Shown: positions 7,807 to 16,465, counted from the stretch's first letter. The stretch is 64,000 nucleotides of DNA from JAGPCK01 sp041675505 (GCA_041675505.1 JBAYTR010000010.1:132806-196805), one strand, 5' to 3'. Notes: a model not told the origin generated them from the sequence alone. Made by a program: numbers and translations.

Positions 7807-10017
7807 TCAATACATCAACGTAAAACCTACACCCAATCCCATATCACTATCGTAATGTGAAGAGATGGCCATGTTACGGGTTGTGATGTATTTGAATCCA
7901 ACCATGTACTCGGTGTCAGTATTGGCCATAAAACTCATGCGTAATCTTTTTGATACCGGCATATCTTCCCGCATAAGTTGAAAACGAACATTGCCGTCCC
8001 GGTACACTTCTCCCTGAAACTTCACTAACAGAGGCAATGTGTACTCAACACCGGCACTTACCTGTGTTCTCTGATCTTTGGTGCTGCGTTGATTGAACAG
8101 ATTTTTTTCCACTTCACCCGTCTCCATTTTTCGGTAACGCCAGTCGAACCCGATAAAAGGCATTAACCATTGCATCTTACCTATGTAACGACCAATGTGT
8201 GTTTCGGTTTCGTAGCCGTGCATGTCATTGTAGCCTAAACGCCATTCAGTACCAATACTCCAGCGGGTATTTTGCACCATGAACATACCATCATTGCCGT
8301 TGGTAGCAAAATCGTTTTCAGCCATAAAATGAAAAGCCCGGTCATCGGCAAATAATTTTCGTTTTGCTAAAGCTGGATTAGTAATTAAAGGATTGGCTGC
8401 CTGATTTTCGTAAGTAAAAACCCTGCCCATGCCGCTCATCATGTGATACAAAATATGGCAGTGAAAAAACCAGTCGCCCTCTGCATTCGCATTAAACTCC
8501 AGCGTATCGGTTTCCATAGGCATAATGTCAATCACATTTTTTAAGGGAGCATGTTCTCCCTGGCCGTTCAGCACCCTGAAATCGTGTCCGTGTAAGTGCA
8601 TCGGGTGGCGCATCATGGAACCGTTGTAAAGAATTAAACGAATGTTTTCTCCCTTCTTCACTGGTATTCTATCTGTTTCAGAAACTACTTTGTTGTCCAA
8701 GCCCCACACGTACCTGTTCATGTTGCCTGAAAGCTCAAAGCGTAACACTTTTACCGGAACATCTGCCGGGAGAGCGGTTTTAACGGTTGACCGCATCATG
8801 GAGTAGTTGAGGGTTTTGATGTCAGAAAGTGCATTGGCGTTGTACTTGTTTTCATTGTTCGGTTGTGCCGCTGTGTCCGCACCCGTAATCTCCGGATACA
8901 TCACCACATTCATGTCCATTTGATTGAGGCTCATCTGCATGCCCATGTCGTCCAGATCGCCATTCATTTTCATCATCTCATTCATCATCTGCATGCCTTC
9001 AAAATAGTTTAATCGAGGCAAAGGAGATGCTTTTTGCTCAGTACCTTCTCCGATAAAGAGAGAGGTGGATCTTGTACGGTCTTCAGAGGTAGCCAAAAAT
9101 TCAAAGGATTTATTTTCTTCAGGGACAGTTACAATAACATCGTATGTTTCTGAAACGGCAATAATCAAACGGTCAACTTCTACCGGCTCTACATCATTGC
9201 CATCATTGGCTACTACGGTTATTTTGCCTCCCGCGTAAGTTAACCAGTAATACGTGGAGGCCCCGCCATTGGAAACGCGCAACCGTACTTTATCTCCGGC
9301 TTTGAATGTTGAAAATTGACTTTTCTCTCTGCCGTTGATAAGGAGTTTATCGTAGTACACATCACTCACATCCATTGCCAGCATGCGTTTCCATTCGTTG
9401 GTTATTTTGGTTTTAAAATGTCCGGCTCTTATGGCTTCAGCATAACTTTGTGTGGCTCCTTTTCTGATAGCAAACCAATCGGAAGCATTGTGCAGCATAC
9501 GGTGTACATTCTCCGGCTTCAGGTTGGTCCATTCACTTAGTATAACCGGTAGTGTAGGTAAATCATCAATGCCTCTGCGAAAGGTTTTATCGTCAGCCCG
9601 CTTATTAAGAATCATGGAGCCGTACATACCTATCTGTTCCTGCAACCCTGAATGACTGTGGTACCAATGTGTGCCGTGTTGTATTACGGGAAACCGGTAT
9701 ATGTGTGTGGTGTGTGGCTTAATAGGCATTTGTGTAAGATTGGGTACGCCATCCTCTTTGTTGGGCAAAAACAAACCATGCCAGTGTAAAGAGGTTTCCT
9801 CATTCAATTGGTTGTGTACGTGAATTTCTGCGGTGTCTCCCTCGGTGAACGTAAGCGTAGGCATTGGTATCTGCCCGTTAACGGCAATGGCTCTTTTGTT
9901 TTTACCGGCAAAGTTAACCAGGGTATCGGTTACATATAAATCATACCGAACCACCTGTTGGGCGTTAGCAGAAACTACGCAGGCAGTAATAAGCAGGAGT
10001 GAGAGTAGTCTGAACAT
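7807..10017 (-). CDS. Multicopper oxidase fused to a CopB-like outer-membrane domain
   Basis: 736-residue exported protein with signal peptide MFRLLSLLLITACVVSANA. The first ~530 residues are a three-domain multicopper oxidase: the copper motifs are LHWHGLF, HWYHSHSG, HPMHLHGHDF and FFHCHILYHMMSGMG, the last holding the type 1 Cys and an axial Met. A Met-rich stretch (EGMQMMNEMMKMNG and following) resembles the CueO/CopA copper-binding insert. The last ~190 residues, from about LFADDRAFHFM to the end, are beta-rich and resemble the CopB barrel, with a typical aromatic C-terminus (GFTLMY). It likely oxidises Cu(I) at the outer membrane. It follows the DUF3347 gene by 6 bp. Confidence 0.88.
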   Translation of the reverse strand: MFRLLSLLLITACVVSANAQQVVRYDLYVTDTLVNFAGKNKRAIAVNGQIPMPTLTFTEGDTAEIHVHNQLNEETSLHWHGLFLPNKEDGVPNLTQMPIKPHTTHIYRFPVIQHGTHWYHSHSGLQEQIGMYGSMILNKRADDKTFRRGIDDLPTLPVILSEWTNLKPENVHRMLHNASDWFAIRKGATQSYAEAIRAGHFKTKITNEWKRMLAMDVSDVYYDKLLINGREKSQFSTFKAGDKVRLRVSNGGASTYYWLTYAGGKITVVANDGNDVEPVEVDRLIIAVSETYDVIVTVPEENKSFEFLATSEDRTRSTSLFIGEGTEQKASPLPRLNYFEGMQMMNEMMKMNGDLDDMGMQMSLNQMDMNVVMYPEITGADTAAQPNNENKYNANALSDIKTLNYSMMRSTVKTALPADVPVKVLRFELSGNMNRYVWGLDNKVVSETDRIPVKKGENIRLILYNGSMMRHPMHLHGHDFRVLNGQGEHAPLKNVIDIMPMETDTLEFNANAEGDWFFHCHILYHMMSGMGRVFTYENQAANPLITNPALAKRKLFADDRAFHFMAENDFATNGNDGMFMVQNTRWSIGTEWRLGYNDMHGYETETHIGRYIGKMQWLMPFIGFDWRYRKMETGEVEKNLFNQRSTKDQRTQVSAGVEYTLPLLVKFQGEVYRDGNVRFQLMREDMPVSKRLRMSFMANTDTEYMVGFKYITTRNMAISSHYDSDMGLGVGFTLMY

Positions 10018-10023
10018 GTCGGA

Positions 10024-10503
10024 TTATTTTTTATCTGATACATTACCGCAAGTGAGCATTTTGCTACCGTAGTAAGGGTTTTTTATGTTTTCTTCTGTAC
10101 TTATCCAATAGCTTTTTTTCATGGGGCAATATTGGTAATATACCTTACTGCTGATGCTCTCTGAGGTCTTGACAATCTTCCACATGGAAACAGATAGCGG
10201 TGCAAAGGCCGACCGTTGTTTTTCGATGTCTTTTGCCGCAACTATTTTGTCAGAAAGTTTAAGAAGGTTTTCTTTCTCCGCCCGGAAAGATTTTGATTCC
10301 TTTGGCTTAAGTGCAGTCACGTCTGTTGAGTTGATAGCAGCAATCAGTTCTGTTGCATACTCAGCTGTTTTTACGGCATCACTTTTTACCAGGGCATCTT
10401 TCATTTTCAGATAGGCAGCAAGCACAGGTTGAACAGCCGGTGTTTGTGCACTTACTCCTGTAACCAGTAAAAGAGTAAATAAAATGGTGTGAATGATTCT
10501 CAT
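10024..10503 (-). CDS. DUF3347 protein of the copper cluster
   Basis: Exported protein of 159 residues when started at MRIIHTILFTLLLVTGVSAQ; the longer frame from 10542 would overlap the upstream gene and put 13 extra residues before the signal peptide. It matches DUF3347: LAAYLKMKDALVKSD near the start and the C-terminal YYQYCPM...WISTEENIKNPYYGSKMLTCG, which has paired Cys and Met residues that could bind copper. This domain is often found in CusB-type efflux adaptors and copper clusters of Bacteroidota. It lies 4 bp after the HMA gene and 6 bp before the multicopper oxidase. Confidence 0.85.
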   Translation of the reverse strand: MRIIHTILFTLLLVTGVSAQTPAVQPVLAAYLKMKDALVKSDAVKTAEYATELIAAINSTDVTALKPKESKSFRAEKENLLKLSDKIVAAKDIEKQRSAFAPLSVSMWKIVKTSESISSKVYYQYCPMKKSYWISTEENIKNPYYGSKMLTCGNVSDKK

Positions 10504-10507
10504 GATT

Positions 10508-10744
10508 TTATGCTTTAATAGGTTCAATTTTATATCCGGCACTTACTACCGCCTGAATGATTTCTGACTCCGTTATACCATCTGAGTGAACAGTAAGCAC
10601 TTTGTCTTTGTTAGTGGTATCTACGCTCCAGTGGCAAATTCCTTCGGCTGAGTTAAGCGCGGGAGTTACGTTGGCTACGCAGCTGCTGCAGTTAATGTTG
10701 GTTTTGAATGTTAATGTTTGGTTTTTTTCTTGAAGTGTTTCCAT
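10508..10744 (-). CDS. Small heavy-metal-associated (HMA) protein
   Basis: 78-residue cytoplasmic protein of the CopZ/MerP ferredoxin-like fold: FKTNINCSSCVANVTPALN gives the CxxC metal site (C-S-S-C), followed by WSVDTTNKDKVLTVHSDG and ESEIIQAVVSAGYKIE. Expected role: copper chaperone or buffer feeding the CopA ATPase. It is the first gene of the unit that continues with the DUF3347 protein and the multicopper oxidase. Its own promoter carries the cluster's shared operator. Confidence 0.9.
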   Translation of the reverse strand: METLQEKNQTLTFKTNINCSSCVANVTPALNSAEGICHWSVDTTNKDKVLTVHSDGITESEIIQAVVSAGYKIEPIKA

Positions 10745-10770
10745 GATATTTTTAATTAAAGTTTATGATA

Positions 10771-10827
10771 CAAAGTTCCGCACTTCCCGGTGGGCTATGC
10801 TTACAGTATTTTGTGATATTGTTGTGA
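10771..10827 (-). promoter_or_regulatory. Promoter and putative AraC-type operator of the HMA-DUF3347-oxidase unit
   Basis: On the minus strand a -7-like box GAACTTTG occupies 10778-10771. Upstream lies CTTACAG (10800-10806, plus-strand reading) directly joined to TATTTTGTGA (10807-10816), with a second TTGTGA at 10822-10827, 11 bp from the first. The TATTTTGTGA box begins 29 bp upstream of the -7 box, exactly as in front of the MFS and copA genes. Two half-sites one helical turn apart fit an AraC-family regulator. Confidence 0.65.
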
Positions 10828-10829
10828 AA

Positions 10830-12248
10830 TTATTTGATTGTTTTGATGCCCAAAAAGGCCAGAGCAGCACCTATACTGCTTATAACAGCAGCTGATTGAA
10901 ATGCTGCACGGAAACCGGAATTAAGCGCCTCCTTATTTAAAACTCCTTCAGCTATTTCCGTATTAGTGGTTGATGTGGCTATTACTACTACAATAGCGAG
11001 CCCAATAGCTGAGCCCAGTTGATATGTTGTGTTAACAATCCCTGATGCCAATCCTGACTCTTCGGGTTTTGCACCGGAAATAGCCGCTATGGTGCCCGGT
11101 ATATATGCCAATGACATTCCCGCAGCACCCAGCAATGAGGCACCTAATACATGCACCATAAAGTTACCTTCTACAGGGACAGTAGAAAACAATAGTAATG
11201 ACAGGGTTAATGCAATAAGACCGGAGACCAATACTTTTTTAAAGCCAAATTTGGCCATTAATTTTCCGGTAACTCCAACCATCAATATCATTATGGCAAT
11301 AGTCATGGGCAATAAAGCAAGCCCTGAGTTAAAGGCGGAGTATTCTAATATTTGCTGAAGATACAGGTTGAGGTAAAACCACAACGGAATCCATGCACCG
11401 GCCATTAGCAGCATGATGATATTGCCTACAGTAAGATTGGGTACTTTAAAAATTGATAAAGGAAGCAAAGGGGTCTTTATGTTCTTTTGCAGAATAACAA
11501 ATAACACCAACAGTAAAAAGGTAATGCCGAAAAGCAGAAGACTTGTAAAGGAGGTCCAGCCGTTTTTCTCTACCATTATTAAGGTATACACCAGTAAAAT
11601 CATTGCTGAAGTAATAAGCAAAGCACCTAAGTAATCAATTTTACTTTTTCGTGTATTTCCTTTAATTAATAATCCGGCACCGGCCAACATTACTATAGCA
11701 GCCAATGGCAGATTGATAAAGAAGGTCCATCTCCACGATAAGTACTCAGTCAGTACACCACCTAAAAAAACGCCAGCCGAACCTCCTGCCGCAGCAGCAG
11801 CTCCCCAAAAACCAAATGCCTTTCCCAGTTCTTTCGGGTCCCGGAATATGGTTAGGAGTAACGTAAGTGCTGAGGGTGCAATCAAGGCTGATCCGAAACC
11901 CTGTAAGGCACGCCCTACATTCATGGAAGATTCATTCCACGATAGTCCGGTTAATAATGAGGCCAGCGCAAGGATAGCAAAACCCCACATGAATATTTTT
12001 TTAGGACCCAATAAGTCGGATAACTTGCCGCCCAGCAAAAGTATTCCTCCGAAGACAATTACATAGGCATTAAATATCCACTGCAATTCAGACGCAGTGT
12101 AGTTAAGAGATTTTTGTATGGCCGGCAAGGCAACACCAATAATGGAGGTATCCATGATAACCATAAATTGTGCTGTACATAACACAGCAAGAGCAAGCCA
12201 TCTTTTTTCATAAAGGCGCTCTGAAGTAGAAGTGATTGTTTTTTCCAT
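10830..12248 (-). CDS. MFS exporter, DHA2 (EmrB/QacA) family
   Basis: 472-residue integral membrane protein with about 14 hydrophobic segments. The N-terminal QFMVIMDTSIIGVALPAI is the DHA2 family signature (motif D1), and motif C-like LGGVLTEYLSWRWTFFINLP is also present. It should be a proton-driven exporter of drugs or other small molecules. Its substrate is not readable from the sequence. It stands between copper genes and has the same operator arrangement as the HMA and copA promoters, so it is probably induced together with them. Confidence 0.88.
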   Translation of the reverse strand: MEKTITSTSERLYEKRWLALAVLCTAQFMVIMDTSIIGVALPAIQKSLNYTASELQWIFNAYVIVFGGILLLGGKLSDLLGPKKIFMWGFAILALASLLTGLSWNESSMNVGRALQGFGSALIAPSALTLLLTIFRDPKELGKAFGFWGAAAAAGGSAGVFLGGVLTEYLSWRWTFFINLPLAAIVMLAGAGLLIKGNTRKSKIDYLGALLITSAMILLVYTLIMVEKNGWTSFTSLLLFGITFLLLVLFVILQKNIKTPLLPLSIFKVPNLTVGNIIMLLMAGAWIPLWFYLNLYLQQILEYSAFNSGLALLPMTIAIMILMVGVTGKLMAKFGFKKVLVSGLIALTLSLLLFSTVPVEGNFMVHVLGASLLGAAGMSLAYIPGTIAAISGAKPEESGLASGIVNTTYQLGSAIGLAIVVVIATSTTNTEIAEGVLNKEALNSGFRAAFQSAAVISSIGAALAFLGIKTIK

Positions 12249-12264
12249 GTCTTGTTTTTTGATG

Positions 12265-12321
12265 CAAAGTTGAGTGTGTAAGCCCGATGAGTTCTTACAG
12301 TATTTTGTGATTCGTTTGTGA
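12265..12321 (-). promoter_or_regulatory. Promoter and putative AraC-type operator of the MFS gene
   Basis: Minus-strand -7-like box CAACTTTG at 12272-12265; CTTACAG at 12294-12300 joined to TATTTTGTGA at 12301-12310; second TTGTGA at 12316-12321. Box order, the 11-bp half-site spacing and the 29-bp distance to the -7 box are identical to the HMA promoter. Confidence 0.65.
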
Positions 12322-12324
12322 GAT

Positions 12325-14751
12325 TTACTGATGTTTGCTAATGAACTTCAAACGCAAACTATTGCTTACAACGCTTACACTGCTTAATGCCATTGCTGCT
12401 CCGGCAATCATAGGATTAAGTAGAAAACCGTTGATTGGATACAGTATGCCGGCAGCAACGGGAATACCAATAATGTTGTAAATAAATGCCCAGAACAAAT
12501 TTTGCCTGATGGTAGCTACCGTTTGTTTGGATAACTGAATAGCTACAGGTATTTTATTTAAATCGGAGGAAATAATAGTCATTTTGGCTACATCCATGGC
12601 AATGTCGCTTCCCTTGCCCATGGCTATACTTACATCAGCCTGAGCTAATGCGGTACTGTCGTTTATTCCGTCTCCAACCATAGCAACTATTTTACCCTTT
12701 TGCTGAAGCTCTTTAATAAAGGAGGCCTTGTGCGCAGGAAGTGTTTCTGCTGTATAGTGTTCTATACCGGCTTGTTGAGCAATAGATTTAGCGGTGGATT
12801 CATTGTCGCCCGTAAGCATGTATACCTCAATGCCCATTTCCTTTAAACGCTGAATAGCTTGCTGAGACGTGGCCTTAATTTTATCGGCTATTGCAATAAC
12901 AGCGATAGCTTTTTGTTCACGCGCAAACCAGATAGTTGTTTTTGATTCTTTCTCCCACTTGTAACTTTCTTCCAATAGTGCAGCATCAACCTCAACACGG
13001 TTTTCCAGCAGCAGTTTTTTGTTACCGACAATAAAATGTTCTGATTGATAGGTGGCTTTTACGCCTTTCCCTGTGATGCTTTCAAAGGCATTTACTTCAA
13101 CAGGAAGAGTAGTGTTTTCGTAAAAATGAAGGATGGCTTCAGCCAACGGGTGCTCTGATTTTTTTTCAATGCTTACCAGAACATCTTTACGGGAGTCGTC
13201 TTTATTAAGCCAGGCCACATCGGTTACCTGTGGGCGTCCTTCTGTGATGGTGCCGGTTTTGTCCAACACAACGGCATTTACTTTTTTGGCTAACTCCAAA
13301 CTTTCAGCATCTTTAATCAGTATGCCTTGTTCGGCACCCTTGCCCACCCCTACCATAATGGCAGTTGGGGTGGCCAGACCCAATGCACAAGGACAGGCGA
13401 TTACCAACACAGTAACCAACGCTAACAAACCCTGAGTGAAGCCGTTCTCACCGCCCCAAATTACCCAACAGGCCAATGCAACAAGTGAAATCAAAATCAC
13501 TACGGGAACAAATATGCCGGCAATTTTATCAACTAATTTCTGAACGGGAGCCTTGCTTCCTTGTGCGTCCTGTACCATGCGTATAATTTGGGAGAGCATG
13601 GTTTCAGCACGCACTTTTTCAGCGCTGAATTGAAAACTTCCTTTTTGATTTATAGTACCGGCAAATACTTTTTCATTTTCTTCTTTTAATACGGGAAGTG
13701 GTTCTCCGCTCAACATGCTCTCGTCTACATAAGAGCTTCCGTTTAGCACCAAACCATCTACCGCAATTTTTTCTCCCGGTTTAACCAGAATAACATTTCC
13801 CTTTTTTACTTGCTCAACAGGTATTTCCAGTTGATGTCCACTTTCATCAATTACAATAACTGTTTTTGGCTGCAGTCCCATCAGCTTTTTAATTGCAGAA
13901 GAGGTGTTGCCTTTGGCTTTTTCTTCCAGCAGTTTACCTAATAAGATAAAAGCAACCACTACGGCTGCTGCTTCAAAATATACATGAGCATGTAAGCCAC
14001 GCTCATGCCAGTAGTGTGGCACTACTGTATTAAACACGCTGAACACATAAGCTACCCCGGTGCTCAATGCCACCAGTGTATCCATGTTAGAGGAACCATG
14101 CTTAGCCTGCTTAAAGGCATTGATAAAAAAGTCTTTTCCAAAATACAACACAACAGGGGTCGACAGTATCCACATGATGTAGTTAGCATAAGGCATATCC
14201 ATAAAAAACATTCCGATAACTACTACCGGCAGGGAAAGTGCAACAGCACCCGCTGTACGGAACCTTAATTGCCTGAATTTTTTCTGATAGATATCTTCCA
14301 GCTTTTCGGTTGTGGAATGCTCATCAATGAGTAAGTCATACCCGATACTTTGAACAGATTTTCGTAACCCCTCAGCCGTTGTTATGTCAGATATAAATTC
14401 TACCTGAACACTGGCAGCCGCATAGTTTACGGCTGCATTTACTATGCCCGGCTGAGATTTTATAATGCTCTCAACGCTCACGGCACAGGAGGCACAGGTC
14501 ATTTGAAGAACCGGATAATTTTTGGTAACAGTTGCTACGCCATATCCTAAATCACGAATGGTTTTTACTGCGAGCGGAAGAATGTTCTCTGCGCTGTCAG
14601 ATGCTATAACAGCCCGTCTGTTATTCAACTCTACTTTGTGAGCAGTTATACCTTCCAGTTTTTGAAGTCCCTTATCAACTACAAGGGCACAATGTTCACT
14701 TTCCACACCTTCTAAAGGAATGATGAGTGATGTATTTGATTTCTGAGCCAT
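12325..14751 (-). CDS. copA: Copper-translocating P1B-type ATPase
   Basis: 808-residue ATPase exporting Cu(I) to the periplasm. There are two N-terminal HMA-like domains: the first is degenerate (ESEHCALVV, a single Cys), the second is intact (LQMTCASCAVSVE). The membrane metal site is CPCALGLATPTAI, followed by the phosphorylation motif DKTGTITEGRP, the SEHPLAEA motif and the hinge GDGINDSTALAQAD. The CPC motif and HP dipeptide place it in the copper/silver class. It is transcribed alone with its own operator, upstream of the MFS gene on the minus strand. Confidence 0.96.
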   Translation of the reverse strand: MAQKSNTSLIIPLEGVESEHCALVVDKGLQKLEGITAHKVELNNRRAVIASDSAENILPLAVKTIRDLGYGVATVTKNYPVLQMTCASCAVSVESIIKSQPGIVNAAVNYAAASVQVEFISDITTAEGLRKSVQSIGYDLLIDEHSTTEKLEDIYQKKFRQLRFRTAGAVALSLPVVVIGMFFMDMPYANYIMWILSTPVVLYFGKDFFINAFKQAKHGSSNMDTLVALSTGVAYVFSVFNTVVPHYWHERGLHAHVYFEAAAVVVAFILLGKLLEEKAKGNTSSAIKKLMGLQPKTVIVIDESGHQLEIPVEQVKKGNVILVKPGEKIAVDGLVLNGSSYVDESMLSGEPLPVLKEENEKVFAGTINQKGSFQFSAEKVRAETMLSQIIRMVQDAQGSKAPVQKLVDKIAGIFVPVVILISLVALACWVIWGGENGFTQGLLALVTVLVIACPCALGLATPTAIMVGVGKGAEQGILIKDAESLELAKKVNAVVLDKTGTITEGRPQVTDVAWLNKDDSRKDVLVSIEKKSEHPLAEAILHFYENTTLPVEVNAFESITGKGVKATYQSEHFIVGNKKLLLENRVEVDAALLEESYKWEKESKTTIWFAREQKAIAVIAIADKIKATSQQAIQRLKEMGIEVYMLTGDNESTAKSIAQQAGIEHYTAETLPAHKASFIKELQQKGKIVAMVGDGINDSTALAQADVSIAMGKGSDIAMDVAKMTIISSDLNKIPVAIQLSKQTVATIRQNLFWAFIYNIIGIPVAAGILYPINGFLLNPMIAGAAMALSSVSVVSNSLRLKFISKHQ

Positions 14752-14774
14752 ATTTTAGTGCTTAATTTGCGATA

Positions 14775-14831
14775 CAAAAGTCGCATCAAGCCCTTACAGC
14801 ACTATTATGTTATTCTGTGAAACATTTGCGA
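14775..14831 (-). promoter_or_regulatory. Promoter and putative AraC-type operator of copA
   Basis: Minus-strand -7-like box GACTTTTG at 14782-14775. TATTCTGTGA at 14811-14820 begins 29 bp upstream, and a second half-site TTGCGA lies at 14826-14831, 11 bp from CTGTGA. The CTTACAG box is also present, at 14793-14799, but 11 bp nearer the gene than in the other two promoters: one helical turn. Confidence 0.6.
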
Positions 14832-14834
14832 GAT

Positions 14835-15395
14835 TTACACCTCGTCAAGGGGTTTGCGTTTTATGCCCTTGATGTTTTTGAAATGGCTGGGTGTTAGTCC
14901 GGTTACTTTTTTAAACTGGCTGCTCAGGTAAGCCACGCTTGAGTAGTTAAGCCGATCAGAAATTTCACTGAGCGAGAGTTCATCGTATACCAACAGTTCT
15001 TTTACTTTTTCAATTTTTTGTGCAATAAAATATTTCTCGATAGTGGTCCCCTCTACTTCAGAAAACAAGTTGCTTAAATAATTGTAATCATGGTGCAGGT
15101 GCTGACTGAGAAAATCGGAGAGGTTGGTTTTGATGTCGCTGTTATGTTGATGTACCAGCTCCACAATAAGATTTTTGATGCGTTCAATCAGGCGGCTTTT
15201 TTTATCGTCAATCAATTCAAAGCCCAACTCCTGAAGGTGATTGCCCAATTCTTTTTTCCGGCTATCAGTCAACTCCTCTGCCAGATTTACCTCTCCCAGC
15301 TCTACTGAAAGAGGATGTATGTTGAGTTTTTCCAACTCATTTTTCACAACCAGTTTGCACCGGTTGCACACCATATTTTTTATGTAGAGCTTCAT
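14835..15395 (-). CDS. AraC-family regulator with N-terminal HMA-like metal site
   Basis: 186-residue transcription factor. Residues 1-60 look like an HMA-type domain: MKLYIKNMVCNRCKLVV contains a CxxC (about residues 10-13) followed by a helix-strand pattern ending HLQELGFELID. The C-terminal ~100 residues are a two-HTH AraC DNA-binding domain, with LSEISDRLNYSSVAYLSSQFKKVTG and the GLTPSHFKNIK end. It is likely the copper sensor of the cluster, binding metal at the Cys pair and controlling the copA, MFS and HMA promoters. No other regulator lies in the cluster. Confidence 0.87.
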   Translation of the reverse strand: MKLYIKNMVCNRCKLVVKNELEKLNIHPLSVELGEVNLAEELTDSRKKELGNHLQELGFELIDDKKSRLIERIKNLIVELVHQHNSDIKTNLSDFLSQHLHHDYNYLSNLFSEVEGTTIEKYFIAQKIEKVKELLVYDELSLSEISDRLNYSSVAYLSSQFKKVTGLTPSHFKNIKGIKRKPLDEV

Positions 15396-15405
15396 AGCGG
15401 TTCTG

Positions 15406-15413
15406 CAAATTTA
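15406..15413 (-). promoter_or_regulatory. -7 promoter element of the AraC regulator gene
   Basis: On the minus strand TAAATTTG, a perfect TAnnTTTG match, lies 10 bp before the ATG, implying a very short leader. TTACAG at 15411-15416 overlaps it and resembles the CTTACAG box of the target promoters, so autoregulation is possible. Confidence 0.4.
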
Positions 15414-15457
15414 CAGTAATCCGGTGTATGAAGTTGAAATTTACTTCAGAAGGTTTG

Positions 15458-15940
15458 TCAGCGCTTCACCGGTATCCAAATCTCTTCTTCTGAATCTGCG
15501 GATTCATTTTTGTATTTTTCTCCCAGCAATTCAAAATGCGGGCGATGGTCTAATACATACCCCGATTGCGGCAACCACTCACTAAAAATGTAGCGAAATA
15601 GTTCGTCCCCGTTGCGCGAATCTCCTTTGTAGTGAAACACGGCATACTCTCCTGAAGGAACTACGAGTGTTTCCATTTCAGCCTGTACGTTTTCAAAACT
15701 ACTTACCTCAACAGCCGCCCATTTAACAAAAGTGTTTCCGGGATTAAACGGCTGAAAATAATCAGCGGGGTAAATTTGCAGTGAATACAATGAAGTATCA
15801 ACGGTATCCTGAATTGTTTTGCGTGTCGGCATAAAGCGGGCCCACAGTTGAGCAGTAAGATTATTGGCCAACGACATAGTAAGGTGTTGCCCGACTAGCT
15901 TTTTCTCATGGAGTGTTTCAAAACGAGGCTGTAGTTTCAT
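15458..15940 (-). CDS. GyrI-like small-molecule-binding domain protein
   Basis: 160-residue protein from MKLQPRFETLHEKKLVGQ; the longer frame to 15961 begins inside a REP-like repeat, so the inner Met is preferred. It matches the GyrI-like/AraC effector-binding (SHV) fold: a short first strand, VKWAAVEVSSFENV, the LVVPSGEYAVFHYKGD loop and the C-terminal HFELLGEKYKN...EEIWIPV. Such stand-alone domains bind hydrophobic small molecules. It is 62 bp upstream of the AraC gene on the same strand and may belong to the same transcript, but the link to copper is not evident. Confidence 0.82.
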   Translation of the reverse strand: MKLQPRFETLHEKKLVGQHLTMSLANNLTAQLWARFMPTRKTIQDTVDTSLYSLQIYPADYFQPFNPGNTFVKWAAVEVSSFENVQAEMETLVVPSGEYAVFHYKGDSRNGDELFRYIFSEWLPQSGYVLDHRPHFELLGEKYKNESADSEEEIWIPVKR

Positions 15941-15960
15941 GCTAAAGAAATAGTATTTCA

Positions 15961-16132
15961 CCCCTTCGGGGTTTATTTTTTGGAGTGTTTTTTAGAATCA
16001 TTTCAGCCCTTCGGGCTTCTGCTTGAGCTAAATCAATTTAAGTATCTGTTTACGGGAACTTCGGATATTTACTAAAATCGGGCTTACGTTTTTCAACTAA
16101 TGAAATTTTACCTTCTTTGGCCTCATCACATA
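15961..16132. repeat. Direct repeat copy A (REP-like palindromes plus menB tail)
   Basis: About 170 bp that closely match 16934-17108, in the same order: CCCCTTCGGGG palindrome, AGCCCTTCGGGCT palindrome, a spacer and the last codons of menB. The two copies flank the RAYT gene. Substitutions are scattered, so the duplication is not very recent. Confidence 0.85.
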
Positions 16133-16133
16133 A
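16050..16133 (-). pseudogene. Fragment of menB (last ~27 codons)
   Basis: On the minus strand this reads DEAKEGKISLVEKRKPDFSK and on to KYPKFP and a stop, the same as the MenB C-terminus except for two substitutions (GKISLV for GKNSFV). Upstream of it similarity stops abruptly. It is a duplicated gene tail, not a gene. Confidence 0.85.
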
Positions 16134-16159
16134 GCATTTGCAAAATACTATTAAATTGC

Positions 16160-16435
16160 CTTAATCCCAAAGAGATAAAATAATTAACGACAGTAGTTTC
16201 ATGAATAAAATTTTGTTTACGAAATTTTTTTCTGATGCTTTAATCCCGAAGGGATGAAACGATTATAGAATGTATTTTCATTAGTTAAAATTCTATTTAC
16301 CCATTATTATTTTACACCCTAATCCCAAAGGGATAAAATAATTAACGACAGTAGTTTCATGAGCGAAATTTTGTTTACGAAGTTTTATTCTGATGCTTTA
16401 ATCCCGAAGGGATGAAATAATTATAGAACGTATGG
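16160..16435. repeat. Tandem pair of ~115-bp REP-like units
   Basis: Two near-identical units, 16160-16273 and 16319-16435, start about 159 bp apart. Each opens with AATCCCAAAGRGATAAAAT, continues with AACGACAGTAGTTTCATG and GTTTACGAA, and closes with the palindrome AATCCCGAAGGGATGAAA and ATTATAGAA. A further palindrome ACCCTGAAAGGGT at about 16449 adjoins the transposase 3' end. These small hairpins around a RAYT gene fit a REP/BIME array. No ORF is present in this stretch. Confidence 0.75.
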
Positions 16436-16465
16436 GAATATTCAATTAACCCTGAAAGGGTGGTA

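Noticed and set aside
15941..15961. Seven-residue N-terminal extension of the GyrI-like protein
   Set aside because: It runs back to the edge of the REP-like repeat; MKLQPRF is a normal start.
16160..16460. Regularly repeated short palindromes considered as a CRISPR array
   Set aside because: The units are ~115 bp, only two copies, with similar rather than unique spacers, and no cas genes nearby; a REP array by a RAYT gene explains them.
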